Shown here: positions 35,422-43,175 of the stretch, piece after piece
Numbering within the stretch: position 1 is the first letter of the stretch
Layout of the letters: each line of letters opens with the position of its first letter
Assembly: GCA_036504895.1 (NCBI GenBank)
Contig: DASXUJ010000044.1
Span: 22,951-86,950 of the forward strand
Length of the DNA stretch: 64,000 bases
Reading direction: 5' to 3'
DNA from: Syntrophorhabdaceae bacterium
Lineage (GTDB): Bacteria; Desulfobacterota; Syntrophorhabdia; Syntrophorhabdales; Syntrophorhabdaceae
Position numbers and translations under genes: made by a program
The notes under the pieces: generated by a model
Told to the model about the DNA's origin: nothing
Databases searched by the model: none
What the model saw: the letters and a program-made list of their open reading frames with translations, nothing else

Positions 35422-36093
35422 TCACACTTTCTCTTTTATTGCGAGCGCCAGTTTCTTCGACAGCACGCCCAGTGAGGACGCCAGGTTCTCATGCTGGACA
35501 ATGACATCCGGCGGTACGCTGACTTTTACGGGAGAAAAATTCCAGATTGCGTGAATTCCTGCCTTCACCATCACATCGGCCTGCTCCTGGGCAAAAGCTG
35601 CCGGTACGGTGAGAATGCCGATCTTTATGCTCATCCGCCTGATCATGCCAGGCAGTTTCACCACGTCGAATACCTTCTTTCCCCCGATCTCGGAGCCTAT
35701 CTTCGCGGGATCGGTGTCAAAGGCCGCAATGATATTGAGACCATAGTCCCTGAAACCGGGATAGCCGAGAAGGGCGGAACCGAGATTCCCCACCCCCACG
35801 AGGTACGCATCAGTCGTATTGTTCCATCCCAAAAAATCTTCTATAGTCCCGATCAATTCGGTAACACTGTATCCCAGCTTAGGCTTTCCCACCGCATCAG
35901 CGACCTGCAGGTCTTTTCTCACCTGTATGGGCAGAATATTGAGGTCGTTCCCTATCTGGGTACAGGAGATATAATCGGCCCTTCTTTCGTCGTGCATCCT
36001 CTTGAGATATTGGTAATAAATAGGGAGCCTGCGCAGGGTCGGCTCAGGTATCGCTTTTATCACGTCCCCCTCTTTTCCTTCTATATCCGCCAT
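35422..36093 (-). CDS. rex: Redox-sensing transcriptional repressor Rex
   Basis: 223 residues: an N-terminal winged helix (about 15-85; IPEPTLRRLPIYYQYL, SCTQIGNDLNILPIQVRKDL) and a Rossmann NADH-binding domain (VGVGNLGSALLGY near 100, FDTDPAKIG). Rex leaves its operators when NADH/NAD+ rises, which relieves repression of fermentative and hydrogenase genes. It is first in the operon with hydC3B3A3. A Rex-like operator is present before the other hydrogenase operon (17969). Confidence 0.95.
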   Translation of the reverse strand: MADIEGKEGDVIKAIPEPTLRRLPIYYQYLKRMHDERRADYISCTQIGNDLNILPIQVRKDLQVADAVGKPKLGYSVTELIGTIEDFLGWNNTTDAYLVGVGNLGSALLGYPGFRDYGLNIIAAFDTDPAKIGSEIGGKKVFDVVKLPGMIRRMSIKIGILTVPAAFAQEQADVMVKAGIHAIWNFSPVKVSVPPDVIVQHENLASSLGVLSKKLALAIKEKV

Positions 36094-36140
36094 TGGTGCC
36101 TCCTCCTGAATCTATGGATATTTATTTATTGATATCTTCT

Positions 36141-36179
36141 TATCGATAAAAGTATATCGATAGTTTTTTATCGTGTCAA
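36141..36179 (-). promoter_or_regulatory. rex operon promoter with ATCGATA repeats
   Basis: On the minus strand, TTGACA (36174-36179), 17 bases, TATACT (36151-36156). The 8-bp palindrome TATCGATA occurs at 36141-36148 and 36155-36162, 14 bp apart, and CGATA/TATCG arms (36158-36173) fill the spacer. The repeats cover the -10 and start region, as a repressor site would. They do not match the Rex consensus. Confidence 0.7.
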
Positions 36180-36469
36180 GGTGAAAAATAAAAAATTGCG
36201 GAAGCGTAACAGAGAAAGAGAAGGCAGTATTTATCGGTTTTTTTCTGCCACGTCGCGTAAGCCGGAGTGGAAACAGGGGACTTCAATGCAGGCGAGGCTT
36301 AAGCCCGATAATAGTTGCCTTTTACCTCTTAATATTATTTATTGTTTTCTATAGGAATTGCCTTGCCACAATGGTAATCGCAAAATAGGAAGGGAAGCTG
36401 CCGATCCCCGCGCCGAGGATAGGTCAGCAGGGGAATCGCCTGAGTAAATCGAAAGCGGGATCTATGGAG

Positions 36470-36509
36470 CCGACCCCGGGCCGGCTTGCTTCTTCCTGCC
36501 CGGGGTCGG
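36470..36509 (-). terminator. 12-bp GC hairpin downstream of the receiver-RAM gene
   Basis: CCGACCCCGGGC (36470-36481) and its exact complement (36498-36509) with a 16-base loop, 24 bases past the stop of the minus-strand regulator. No T-run follows, so it is a terminator-like structure rather than a textbook intrinsic terminator. Confidence 0.6.
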
Positions 36510-36532
36510 TGCAGCGCGGCTGATCTTTTTCC

Positions 36533-37543
36533 TTATACTTCAAAGAGCGTGATGATAGGCCATTCCTTGATCCTGAGCACGCCGTCAAGGGGTTTGAACT
36601 TGGTGCGGATGGTGTTCTCGATCTCTATAAAGCTGGTGCCTTTCATCAAGGCCACGATGTCGTACTTCCCTTCCGTATAATCGCAGTAGACCACCTGGTC
36701 GTCGAAATGGAGCACAGGATAGATAGTCTCGAGCTTCTCTTTTTCTATCTCGAAAAGGACGTAGGACGAGGCGCGCACTCTGGCAGTCTGGTCCGCATAG
36801 ACCGCACCCTCCTCCTTGTCTTTCCCGAGGGCCCGATCCACGGAACCCATTATGGAGACGACGTTCTCGCCGAACACGGGGACCTTGACGGTGAGCAGGC
36901 TCGCGTCGGAGACACCGGCAATCTTCTTGATCTCTTTCTCCACGATCTCCCCTATTTTTTCATGTGATTCAGCCTGGAGCAGGAGAATAAGGTCGTAGTC
37001 TCCCCTTATGGCATCGCAATAGAGGACGTTTTCCTTGAAATAGAGGCTCCGGTAAGCATCCATCAGGTTCGCCGAGGCGTCGAGCGTTACGAGCACATAG
37101 TCGGTAACAGACTCGGCGGGCGCAGTCTCTTTCTGGACGGCCTCTTCCGGGGCCGCAGCTTTCTTGCGCGCGGGAGATATTTCCTCCAGAAGCCGGGTGA
37201 GGTCTTCCACGTCAAAAGGTTTCTCCAGATAGCCGTCTGCCTTCTGATATTTTACCTCATCGCGGGTCCCTTCACTGCCGTAACCGGTGATGACGATGAC
37301 GGGGAGTTCGGGGTAATTAAATTTCATGACCTTCAGGAGTTTGAGCCCGTCGATGTCGGGAAGCCTTACATCCACGATGGCGCATTCAAAAGGGATCTGA
37401 TTCTTCTTGAAGGTCTCGAGTGTCTGGAGAGCCTTCATGCCGTTTTCGCAGGGTTCGGTGTCATACCCTTTCTGCATGAGACCCATGCTGACGCTTCTCC
37501 TTAAAGAGGCTTCATCGTCGATAACTAATATCTTCTTTTCCAT
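36533..37543 (-). CDS. Response regulator: receiver domain plus two Lrp/AsnC (RAM)-like ligand domains
   Basis: 336 residues. Residues 1-125 form a CheY-like receiver with phospho-Asp58 (AIVDVRLPD) and the conserved Lys in LEKPFD. A charged, Ala/Pro-rich linker follows. Residues about 147-227 and 257-336 each look like an AsnC/Lrp effector-binding (RAM) domain (YVLVTLDASANLMDAYRSLYF...GDYDLILLLQA and YVLFEIEKEKLETIYPVLHF...GKYDIVALMKG). There is no DNA-binding or enzymatic output domain. It is preceded by a sigma-54 promoter and diverges from aspA-hydF-hydG. Domain assignment of the RAM parts is by pattern and less sure than the receiver. Confidence 0.8.
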   Translation of the reverse strand: MEKKILVIDDEASLRRSVSMGLMQKGYDTEPCENGMKALQTLETFKKNQIPFECAIVDVRLPDIDGLKLLKVMKFNYPELPVIVITGYGSEGTRDEVKYQKADGYLEKPFDVEDLTRLLEEISPARKKAAAPEEAVQKETAPAESVTDYVLVTLDASANLMDAYRSLYFKENVLYCDAIRGDYDLILLLQAESHEKIGEIVEKEIKKIAGVSDASLLTVKVPVFGENVVSIMGSVDRALGKDKEEGAVYADQTARVRASSYVLFEIEKEKLETIYPVLHFDDQVVYCDYTEGKYDIVALMKGTSFIEIENTIRTKFKPLDGVLRIKEWPIITLFEV

Positions 37544-37608
37544 GGCTTTTTCTCCTTCTCTTTTATTTATTTTAATTCTTTCAATCTCTCTGTCATGCCC
37601 ATTACTAT

Positions 37609-37624
37609 AGCAATGATTGTGCCA
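37609..37624 (-). promoter_or_regulatory. Sigma-54 promoter of the receiver-RAM gene
   Basis: On the minus strand, TGGCACA (37618-37624), four bases, TTGCT (37609-37613). It matches the RpoN -24/-12 consensus at every invariant position and lies 66 bp before the ATG at 37543. Together with the site at 17234 it suggests a shared RpoN regulon for hydrogenase-linked signalling genes. Confidence 0.75.
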
Positions 37625-37716
37625 TAGCTTAACTCACTGTTATTTCGATAAGTTACGGCTTAATCTCTGTTTTTATGCGATTTGCGTACTGATAAGGAAG
37701 TATACGATGTTTTATG

Positions 37717-37741
37717 TAGATCATTTAAAATCAATGATCTA
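37717..37741. promoter_or_regulatory. Inverted repeat, possible enhancer/operator site
   Basis: TAGATCATT-N7-AATGATCTA, 9-bp perfect arms. It lies about 120-145 bp upstream of the predicted sigma-54 start, the range where NtrC-type activators bind; it is also upstream of aspA. Confidence 0.5.
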
Positions 37742-37785
37742 TAAAGGTGTTAATAATGTTTACGCTAACGAACCGTATACAGCAG

Positions 37786-37807
37786 TAATAAATTCAGGAA
37801 TTTATTA
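37786..37807. promoter_or_regulatory. 22-bp AT-rich palindrome
   Basis: TAATAAATTC, a two-base centre, then the exact complement of the first arm. It lies about 140 bp before aspA. It may be a second activator site or an operator for the maturation operon. Confidence 0.5.
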
Positions 37808-37855
37808 GATTATTCCCTTTTATAATTTTGCTGCGATAACCAATTACAGAATTGC

Positions 37856-37871
37856 AGGTTATCCATAACCT
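37856..37871. promoter_or_regulatory. AGGTTAT-CC-ATAACCT palindrome before aspA
   Basis: Perfect 7-bp arms with a two-base centre, 77 bp before the aspA ATG. A matching half-site GATAACC lies about 20 bp upstream (37835-37841). It is a candidate operator for aspA-hydF-hydG; the regulator is unknown. Confidence 0.45.
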
Positions 37872-37947
37872 CTATGCCTGCTTTTTCCCCGGGCCCTCCG
37901 GCACGGCCTTCTGCCTTGAAAATACGGGATGAGGAGTATAAACTCTA

Positions 37948-39393
37948 ATGATGGAATCAAGGACCGAGAATGATTTTTTGGGATCTTTGGAAGTCCCGGC
38001 GGATGCCTATTACGGGATTCATACCCTTCGTGCGTCATCCAATTTCACCATCTCCGGGCTCAGGGTACCGCCGGAGATGGTACGTGCCATGGCGCAGGTG
38101 AAAATGGCGTGCGCCCGGGCGAACGTTCGGGTCGGTCTTTTTTCGCCGGAAATCGGGAATGCGATCGAGGGCGCGGGCCGGGAGATACTCGAAGGGTCGT
38201 TATCCAACCAGTTCATCACCGATGCGCTCCAAGGGGGCGCGGGTACTTCCACCAACATGAATATGAATGAAGTGCTCGCAAATCGTGCGATTGAGATTCT
38301 CGGCGGCAAAAAAGGCGACTACGGCCTCGTCGACCCCTTCAATCACGTAAATCTCTCCCAGTCTACCAACGACGTCTATCCCACGGCCCTCAAAGTGGCG
38401 GCAATAGGCATGGTGCTCGACTTAGCCCAAGCGATCGCCCGTCTCCAGGGCGCGCTTCAGGAGAAGGAGGCGGCCTTCGCCCATATCCTCAAGCTCGGCA
38501 GGACGGAGATGCAGGATGCGGTTCCCATCACCCTGGGGCAGGAGTTCGGGGCCTTTGCCGAGGCCTTTGCCCGGGACCGGTGGAGGTTATTCAAGGTGGA
38601 GGAGCGGCTCCGGCAGGTAAACCTGGGCGGGACCGCGATCGGAACCGGGCTTAATGCCCGTCGGGACTTTATCTATGCGGCCACGGAAGAATTGCAGGAG
38701 ATCACGGGCCTTGGGATCGCCAGGGCGGAGAATATGGTGGACGTCACCCAGAATGCGGATGTCTTTGTCGAAGTCTCGGGACTTCTCAAGGCCGCGGCCG
38801 CCAATTTCGCAAAGGTGGCGGGAGACCTGAAGCTCCTCTCCTCCGGCCCTTTCGGCGGTATCGCCGAGATCCGTCTACCTCGTCTCCAGGCGGGCTCTTC
38901 GATTATGCCCGGTAAGATCAACCCCGTGATTCCGGAAATGGTGATCCAGGCGGCCTATCAGGTTATCTGCTTCGACCAGGGCATTACCATGGCAGCGGCA
39001 TCAGGACAACTTGAGTTAAACGCTTGTCTGCCTCTTATCACTTACAACCTCCTTTCTTCCCTCAGGCTCCTTATCAACAGTGCGGTGATCCTCCGTACCC
39101 GCTGCATTGAAGGCATCACCGCGAACGAAGAAAACTGCCGGAGATGGCTCGAGGAGAGCGCCTGCCTGGCGACGGCATTGGTACCCTATATCGGTTACGA
39201 TGAAGCAGGCCGGATCGCAGGCAGGGCGGTGGCCGAGAGAAAGACGGTAAAGGAGATCGCCCTCGAACGCGGCCTCTTTAAGGAAGAGGAGATAGATGCC
39301 ATCTTCTCGACTCCTGAACTCACTCGTCCCGGAATAGCGGGCGAGAGAAAGCTCGGGCGCAATAAAGAAGACGGAAGTAAAAAGAGAGACTGA
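37948..39393 (+). CDS. aspA: Aspartate ammonia-lyase (fumarase/aspartase family)
   Basis: 481 residues of the aspartase/fumarase superfamily: AGTSTNMNMNEVLANRA, the LSQSTNDVYPTA segment, and the signature GSSIMPGKINPVIPE with the catalytic Ser. Overall similarity favours aspartase over fumarase. It would release ammonia and fumarate from aspartate. It leads a set with hydF and hydG (gap 23 bp), and aspartase genes are known to recur in H-cluster maturation clusters, so supplying ammonia for the bridging amine of the H-cluster is a reasonable hypothesis. Confidence 0.88.
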   Translation: MMESRTENDFLGSLEVPADAYYGIHTLRASSNFTISGLRVPPEMVRAMAQVKMACARANVRVGLFSPEIGNAIEGAGREILEGSLSNQFITDALQGGAGTSTNMNMNEVLANRAIEILGGKKGDYGLVDPFNHVNLSQSTNDVYPTALKVAAIGMVLDLAQAIARLQGALQEKEAAFAHILKLGRTEMQDAVPITLGQEFGAFAEAFARDRWRLFKVEERLRQVNLGGTAIGTGLNARRDFIYAATEELQEITGLGIARAENMVDVTQNADVFVEVSGLLKAAAANFAKVAGDLKLLSSGPFGGIAEIRLPRLQAGSSIMPGKINPVIPEMVIQAAYQVICFDQGITMAAASGQLELNACLPLITYNLLSSLRLLINSAVILRTRCIEGITANEENCRRWLEESACLATALVPYIGYDEAGRIAGRAVAERKTVKEIALERGLFKEEEIDAIFSTPELTRPGIAGERKLGRNKEDGSKKRD

Positions 39394-39422
39394 ATGAAAA
39401 ATCCCGTGACAAAAGGATGGAG

Positions 39423-40655
39423 ATGAACGATACGACCCTCAATGAGACTCCCCGCGGGAGCAGGCTCCATATCGCCATCTTCGGCAGGCGGAATGTGGGG
39501 AAGTCGAGCCTTATCAACGCGCTCACAAACCAGAACATCGCGATTGTCTCCGATGTACCGGGGACTACCACCGATCCCGTCTATAAATCGATGGAGATCC
39601 TGCCTATCGGCCCCGTAGTCCTGATCGATACGGCGGGCATAGACGACGTGGGCGACCTCGGGGCCTTACGCATTCAGAAGGCCCTTTCCGTGCTGGCCAA
39701 GACGGACCTGCTCATCCTCGTCGTCGATCCCGGCAACGGTGCAGGCGCCTTCGAAGAGGAGGTTATCGCCAAGGCACATGAGAGCCATGTCCCGGTAATC
39801 GTTGCCGTAAATAAGAAAGATCTCTACCCGGACCTCCCGCTGAAGGAACTCAGGGAACGTTTCAATCTTCCCATGGTGCCGGTGAGCGCCGCCACCAAAG
39901 AGGGGATTCACGAGCTGAAGATGACCATGATACGCTCCGCTCCCAAGGATTGGGTCTCACCCACAATTCTGGGAGATCTGATCGCTCCGGGCGACACGGT
40001 AGTCCTCGTGGTGCCCATCGATCTCGCAGCGCCCAAGGGCCGGCTTATCCTGCCCCAGGTCCAGACGATTCGGGATATTCTCGATAATGATGCAATCACG
40101 GTGGTAGTGAAGGAACGGGAGCTGAAGTCGGCCCTCGGTAACCTGAAAGAGAAACCCCGTCTCGTGATCACTGACTCCCAGGCCTTTCTGAAGGTGGCGG
40201 CAGATACTCCGAAAGACGTGATGATGACCTCTTTTTCCATCCTCTTTGCCCGGTATAAGGGCGATCTGAAAGCACTTGCCGAGGGGGCGAAGGCGATTGA
40301 AGACCTCATCCCGGGAGACAAAGTGCTTATTGCGGAGGCGTGTACCCACCATCGCATGGAGGATGATATCGGGACGGTGAAGATACCGCGGTGGCTCAGG
40401 CAAATTGTGGGCGGGGCCCTGGAATTCCATTGGGTCAACGGCCTCGAGCTTCCGGAAAACATCGGGGAGTATAAACTGATCGTCCACTGCGGCGCCTGCA
40501 TGATCAACAGGAAAGAGATGCTCCACCGTCTCATGGTAAGTGAAGAATCCGGTGTTCCCGTGGTAAATTACGGTGTGCTCATAGCCTACGTCCATGGAAT
40601 ACTCAAGCGGGCACTCATGCCCTTTCCGGAAGCCCGCGAAGTATTCGGTGAGTAA
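39423..40655 (+). CDS. hydF: [FeFe]-hydrogenase maturation GTPase HydF
   Basis: About 410 residues. The N-terminal GTPase has a P-loop GRRNVGKSS, switch PGTTTDP, G3 DTAG and G4 NKKD. A dimerisation domain follows, then a C-terminal [4Fe-4S] domain with EACTHHR and VHCGAC (Cys, Cys, Cys pattern). HydF carries the diiron precursor to apo-HydA. The ATG at 39423 is better spaced from AAAGGA than the one two codons earlier (39417); either is possible. Confidence 0.94.
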   Translation: MNDTTLNETPRGSRLHIAIFGRRNVGKSSLINALTNQNIAIVSDVPGTTTDPVYKSMEILPIGPVVLIDTAGIDDVGDLGALRIQKALSVLAKTDLLILVVDPGNGAGAFEEEVIAKAHESHVPVIVAVNKKDLYPDLPLKELRERFNLPMVPVSAATKEGIHELKMTMIRSAPKDWVSPTILGDLIAPGDTVVLVVPIDLAAPKGRLILPQVQTIRDILDNDAITVVVKERELKSALGNLKEKPRLVITDSQAFLKVAADTPKDVMMTSFSILFARYKGDLKALAEGAKAIEDLIPGDKVLIAEACTHHRMEDDIGTVKIPRWLRQIVGGALEFHWVNGLELPENIGEYKLIVHCGACMINRKEMLHRLMVSEESGVPVVNYGVLIAYVHGILKRALMPFPEAREVFGE

Positions 40656-40668
40656 AAAGGAGGATATC

Positions 40669-42072
40669 ATGAAAGCTTCCGGAGTGTCGACCGCCGATTT
40701 CATACAGGAAGAGGAGATCCGGCGTCTCCTGAAAGAGGCGCAGGGTGCGGATCCGGGGAAAGTCCGGGAGATCATCGCCAAAGCCGGGGAATCGAAGGGC
40801 CTTACCCCCTATGAAACGGCAATCCTCCTCCAGGTCACGGAGCCGGAGCTTGTCCATCTCCTTTTCAGTACGGCAAAAGCAGTGAAAGAGAGAATTTACG
40901 GAAAGCGCGTCGTCCTTTTCGCGCCCCTCTACATAAGCAGCTATTGCGTCAATAACTGCCTTTACTGCGGCTATCGCAGGGACAACAAGATAGAGCACCG
41001 CAAGCTCACCATGGAGGAGATCGAGCAGGAGGTCGTGGTTCTCGAAGCCATGGGCCATAAACGGCTCGCCCTGGAGGTGGGAGAGGACCCGATGCATTGT
41101 CCGATTGAGTACGTGGTGGAGGCAATCCGCACGATCTATAAAGTGAAAGAGAGAATGGGAAGCATCCGCCGCGTAAACGTGAACGTCGCGGCCACGACGG
41201 TAGAGGAATACCGTAAGCTCAAAGAGGTGGGCATAGGCACTTATGTGCTCTTCCAGGAAACCTACCACAGGGGGACATATAAGGAGATGCATCCGTCCGG
41301 TCCCAAGCGAGATTATGACTGGCATACCACCGCCATGGACCGTGCCATGGAAGCAGGCATAGACGACGTGGGCCTGGGCGCCCTCTTCGGGCTCTACGAT
41401 TTCAAATTCGAGGTCCTGGGCCTCCTTCTGCACTCCCTCCACCTGGAAGAGCGCTTCGGCGTCGGATGTCACACGATTTCGGTGCCGCGCCTGCGCCCGG
41501 CTACGGGCATCGATATCAGGAGCTTTCCTTATCTCGTAAAGGATGATGATTTCAGGAGGCTTATCGCCGTCATACGGCTTGCGGTCCCCTACACAGGAAT
41601 GCTTCTTTCCACCAGGGAAGGGCCTGCCTTGCGCGACGAGGCGATTTCTCTCGGCATCTCACAGATCAGTGCGGGCTCGTGCACAGGCGTGGGGGGTTAT
41701 CACGAAGATATAGAAAAGAAGGCGCCCGGCCAATTCGAGGTCGAAGACCATCGGACCCCGGAGCAGGTGCTCGCAAGCATATGCAACTCAGGGTATATCC
41801 CGAGCTTTTGTACTGCCTGCTACCGCAAGGGACGCACGGGGGACCGGTTTATGCCTCTCGCAAAGAGCGGCGAAATTCAGAATGTGTGTCAACCCAACGC
41901 CATCCTGACCTTTAAGGAATACCTTATCGATTACGGAACGGAAGAGCTGAGAAGGATCGGAGAGAAGACCATAGAGGAACAGCTTAGCGCAATACCCGAT
42001 CCGGCGGTCAAGAGAGAAACCGAAGAGAGGCTCAGGCGGCTGGAAAAGGGGGAGCGAGACCTCTACCTATAA
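40669..42072 (+). CDS. hydG: [FeFe]-hydrogenase maturase HydG (radical SAM tyrosine lyase)
   Basis: 467 residues. It splits tyrosine to give the CO and cyanide ligands of the H-cluster. The SAM cluster motif is CVNNCLYCG (CX3CX2C) in YISSYCVNNCLYCGYRR. The C-terminal auxiliary-cluster Cys are in FCTACYRKGRTGDRF and the following NVC (CX2CX22C). The start at 40669 follows AAAGGAGGATATC; an open extension upstream overlaps hydF and is not used. It ends five bases from the convergent dehydrogenase. Confidence 0.96.
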   Translation: MKASGVSTADFIQEEEIRRLLKEAQGADPGKVREIIAKAGESKGLTPYETAILLQVTEPELVHLLFSTAKAVKERIYGKRVVLFAPLYISSYCVNNCLYCGYRRDNKIEHRKLTMEEIEQEVVVLEAMGHKRLALEVGEDPMHCPIEYVVEAIRTIYKVKERMGSIRRVNVNVAATTVEEYRKLKEVGIGTYVLFQETYHRGTYKEMHPSGPKRDYDWHTTAMDRAMEAGIDDVGLGALFGLYDFKFEVLGLLLHSLHLEERFGVGCHTISVPRLRPATGIDIRSFPYLVKDDDFRRLIAVIRLAVPYTGMLLSTREGPALRDEAISLGISQISAGSCTGVGGYHEDIEKKAPGQFEVEDHRTPEQVLASICNSGYIPSFCTACYRKGRTGDRFMPLAKSGEIQNVCQPNAILTFKEYLIDYGTEELRRIGEKTIEEQLSAIPDPAVKRETEERLRRLEKGERDLYL

Positions 42073-42077
42073 ATCTA

Positions 42078-43088
42078 TCAAATCATTTTCACTTCATTAA
42101 GGGGCCTGACCTTTACCACCTCCGGATTGAGCCAGGCCTCCGGAGTCTCCCCCTTGAGCACCTGAAGGATATTCAATGCCCCCAGCTCCGCCATTCGCCG
42201 CCGGCTCTCGGATGTGGCGCTCCCGATGTGGGGTACGACGGTTACATTGTCAAGCGCGAGAAGGGGGTTATCCATGGCGATAGGTTCTTTCTCGAATACG
42301 TCGAGGCCGGCGGCGCCGATAATCCCCGCCTTGAGTGCAGAAAAGAGGGCCGCCTCATCGACCACGGGTCCCCTCGCCGTGTTTATGAGTATCGCGCCCT
42401 TTTTCATCAGGCTCAGCCGGGTTTCATCCATGAGATGAAAGGTCTCCCTCGTCGAAGGCACATGAAGGGAGACAATATCGGACTCGCCGAGAAGCTCTTC
42501 CAGGGGCCTGAATTCGACGCCCCTCTCCCTTTCCTCCTCCGGCGGCAATCTGGCTTCATCATTATAGAGGACCTTCATATCAAATCCGCGGGCCCTTCGG
42601 GCGACCGCCTGTCCAATCCTGCCGAACCCTATGAGTCCCAATGTCACGCCCCATACCGAAGCACCGAGGAACGCAGTAGGAGACCAGGCAATCTTCCACT
42701 CCCCGGCCCGCACGTACCTGTCCGCCTCCGCTATCCTCCGCGCCGACGCGAGCAGCAGGGCAAAGGCGAGATCGGCAGTAGCATCCGTGAGTACGCCCGG
42801 TGCGTACCCCACATAAATGCCCCTTTTCGTTGCCTCCGCCACGTCGATATGCTCGAAACCCACGCTCGCGGTGCTGATCACCTTAAGCCTCTTTCCCGCG
42901 TCCATAATCTCCCTGCCGACCCTGTCCGAAACGAGACAGAGGAGGCCATCCTTATCGTTGATGCGGGAGAGAATCTCATCCGCCGTGGAAGGACCGTCTC
43001 CTTTATAGAATTCGAGGTCGCAGGACTCTTCCAGGATCTCCCTTGCCGCAGCCGGAACTATGCTCGACATATACACACTGGGTCTCAT
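42078..43088 (-). CDS. D-isomer-specific 2-hydroxyacid dehydrogenase (glyoxylate/hydroxypyruvate reductase-like)
   Basis: 336 residues. NAD(P) Rossmann motif LGLIGFGRIGQAVARRA near 150, catalytic Arg in NTARGPVVDE, Glu in LDVFEKEP and His in VVPHIGSAT. These are the standard catalytic residues. The closest match by eye is glyoxylate reductase / D-glycerate dehydrogenase, but substrate cannot be fixed. GGGAGGAGG precedes the ATG. It is a single gene between hydG and an acyl-CoA ligase. Confidence 0.9.
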   Translation of the reverse strand: MRPSVYMSSIVPAAAREILEESCDLEFYKGDGPSTADEILSRINDKDGLLCLVSDRVGREIMDAGKRLKVISTASVGFEHIDVAEATKRGIYVGYAPGVLTDATADLAFALLLASARRIAEADRYVRAGEWKIAWSPTAFLGASVWGVTLGLIGFGRIGQAVARRARGFDMKVLYNDEARLPPEEERERGVEFRPLEELLGESDIVSLHVPSTRETFHLMDETRLSLMKKGAILINTARGPVVDEAALFSALKAGIIGAAGLDVFEKEPIAMDNPLLALDNVTVVPHIGSATSESRRRMAELGALNILQVLKGETPEAWLNPEVVKVRPLNEVKMI

Positions 43089-43108
43089 AATCCTCCTCCC
43101 ATGGACGC

Positions 43109-43155
43109 AAAAAAATTCCCCGTCACCTAATTATCCACAGGCCACGGGGAATTTT
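43109..43155 (-). terminator. Intrinsic terminator of the minus-strand acyl-CoA ligase
   Basis: AAAATTCCCCGT (43112-43123) and ACGGGGAATTTT (43144-43155) form a 12-bp stem with a 20-base loop. On the minus strand the stem ends in a run of seven further T residues. Confidence 0.82.
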
Positions 43156-43175
43156 CAATCAAATAAAGGATATTT

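Larger units (their letters stand above)
36094..36532. other. Intergenic region between rex and the receiver-RAM regulator
   Basis: 439 bp. No gene recognised. It holds the rex promoter with its ATCGATA repeats (36141-36179) and a strong GC hairpin (36470-36509) downstream of the neighbouring regulator. The middle (36181-36460) is AT-rich and shows nothing I can assign. Confidence 0.6.
37544..37947. other. Regulatory region between the receiver-RAM gene and aspA-hydF-hydG
   Basis: 404 bp, much richer in A+T than its surroundings. It contains a sigma-54 promoter on the minus strand and three palindromes listed separately. A 63-codon open frame (37617) has no recognisable features and is not called. 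Confidence 0.7.

Noticed and set aside
36141..36173. ATCGATA repeats considered as a Rex site autoregulating rex
   Set aside because: No TTGTGA or TCACAA half-site is present; kept only as an unassigned operator.
37617..37808. 63-codon open frame between the receiver-RAM gene and aspA
   Set aside because: No ribosome site, odd composition, no recognisable motif, and it overlaps the sigma-54 promoter and palindromes.
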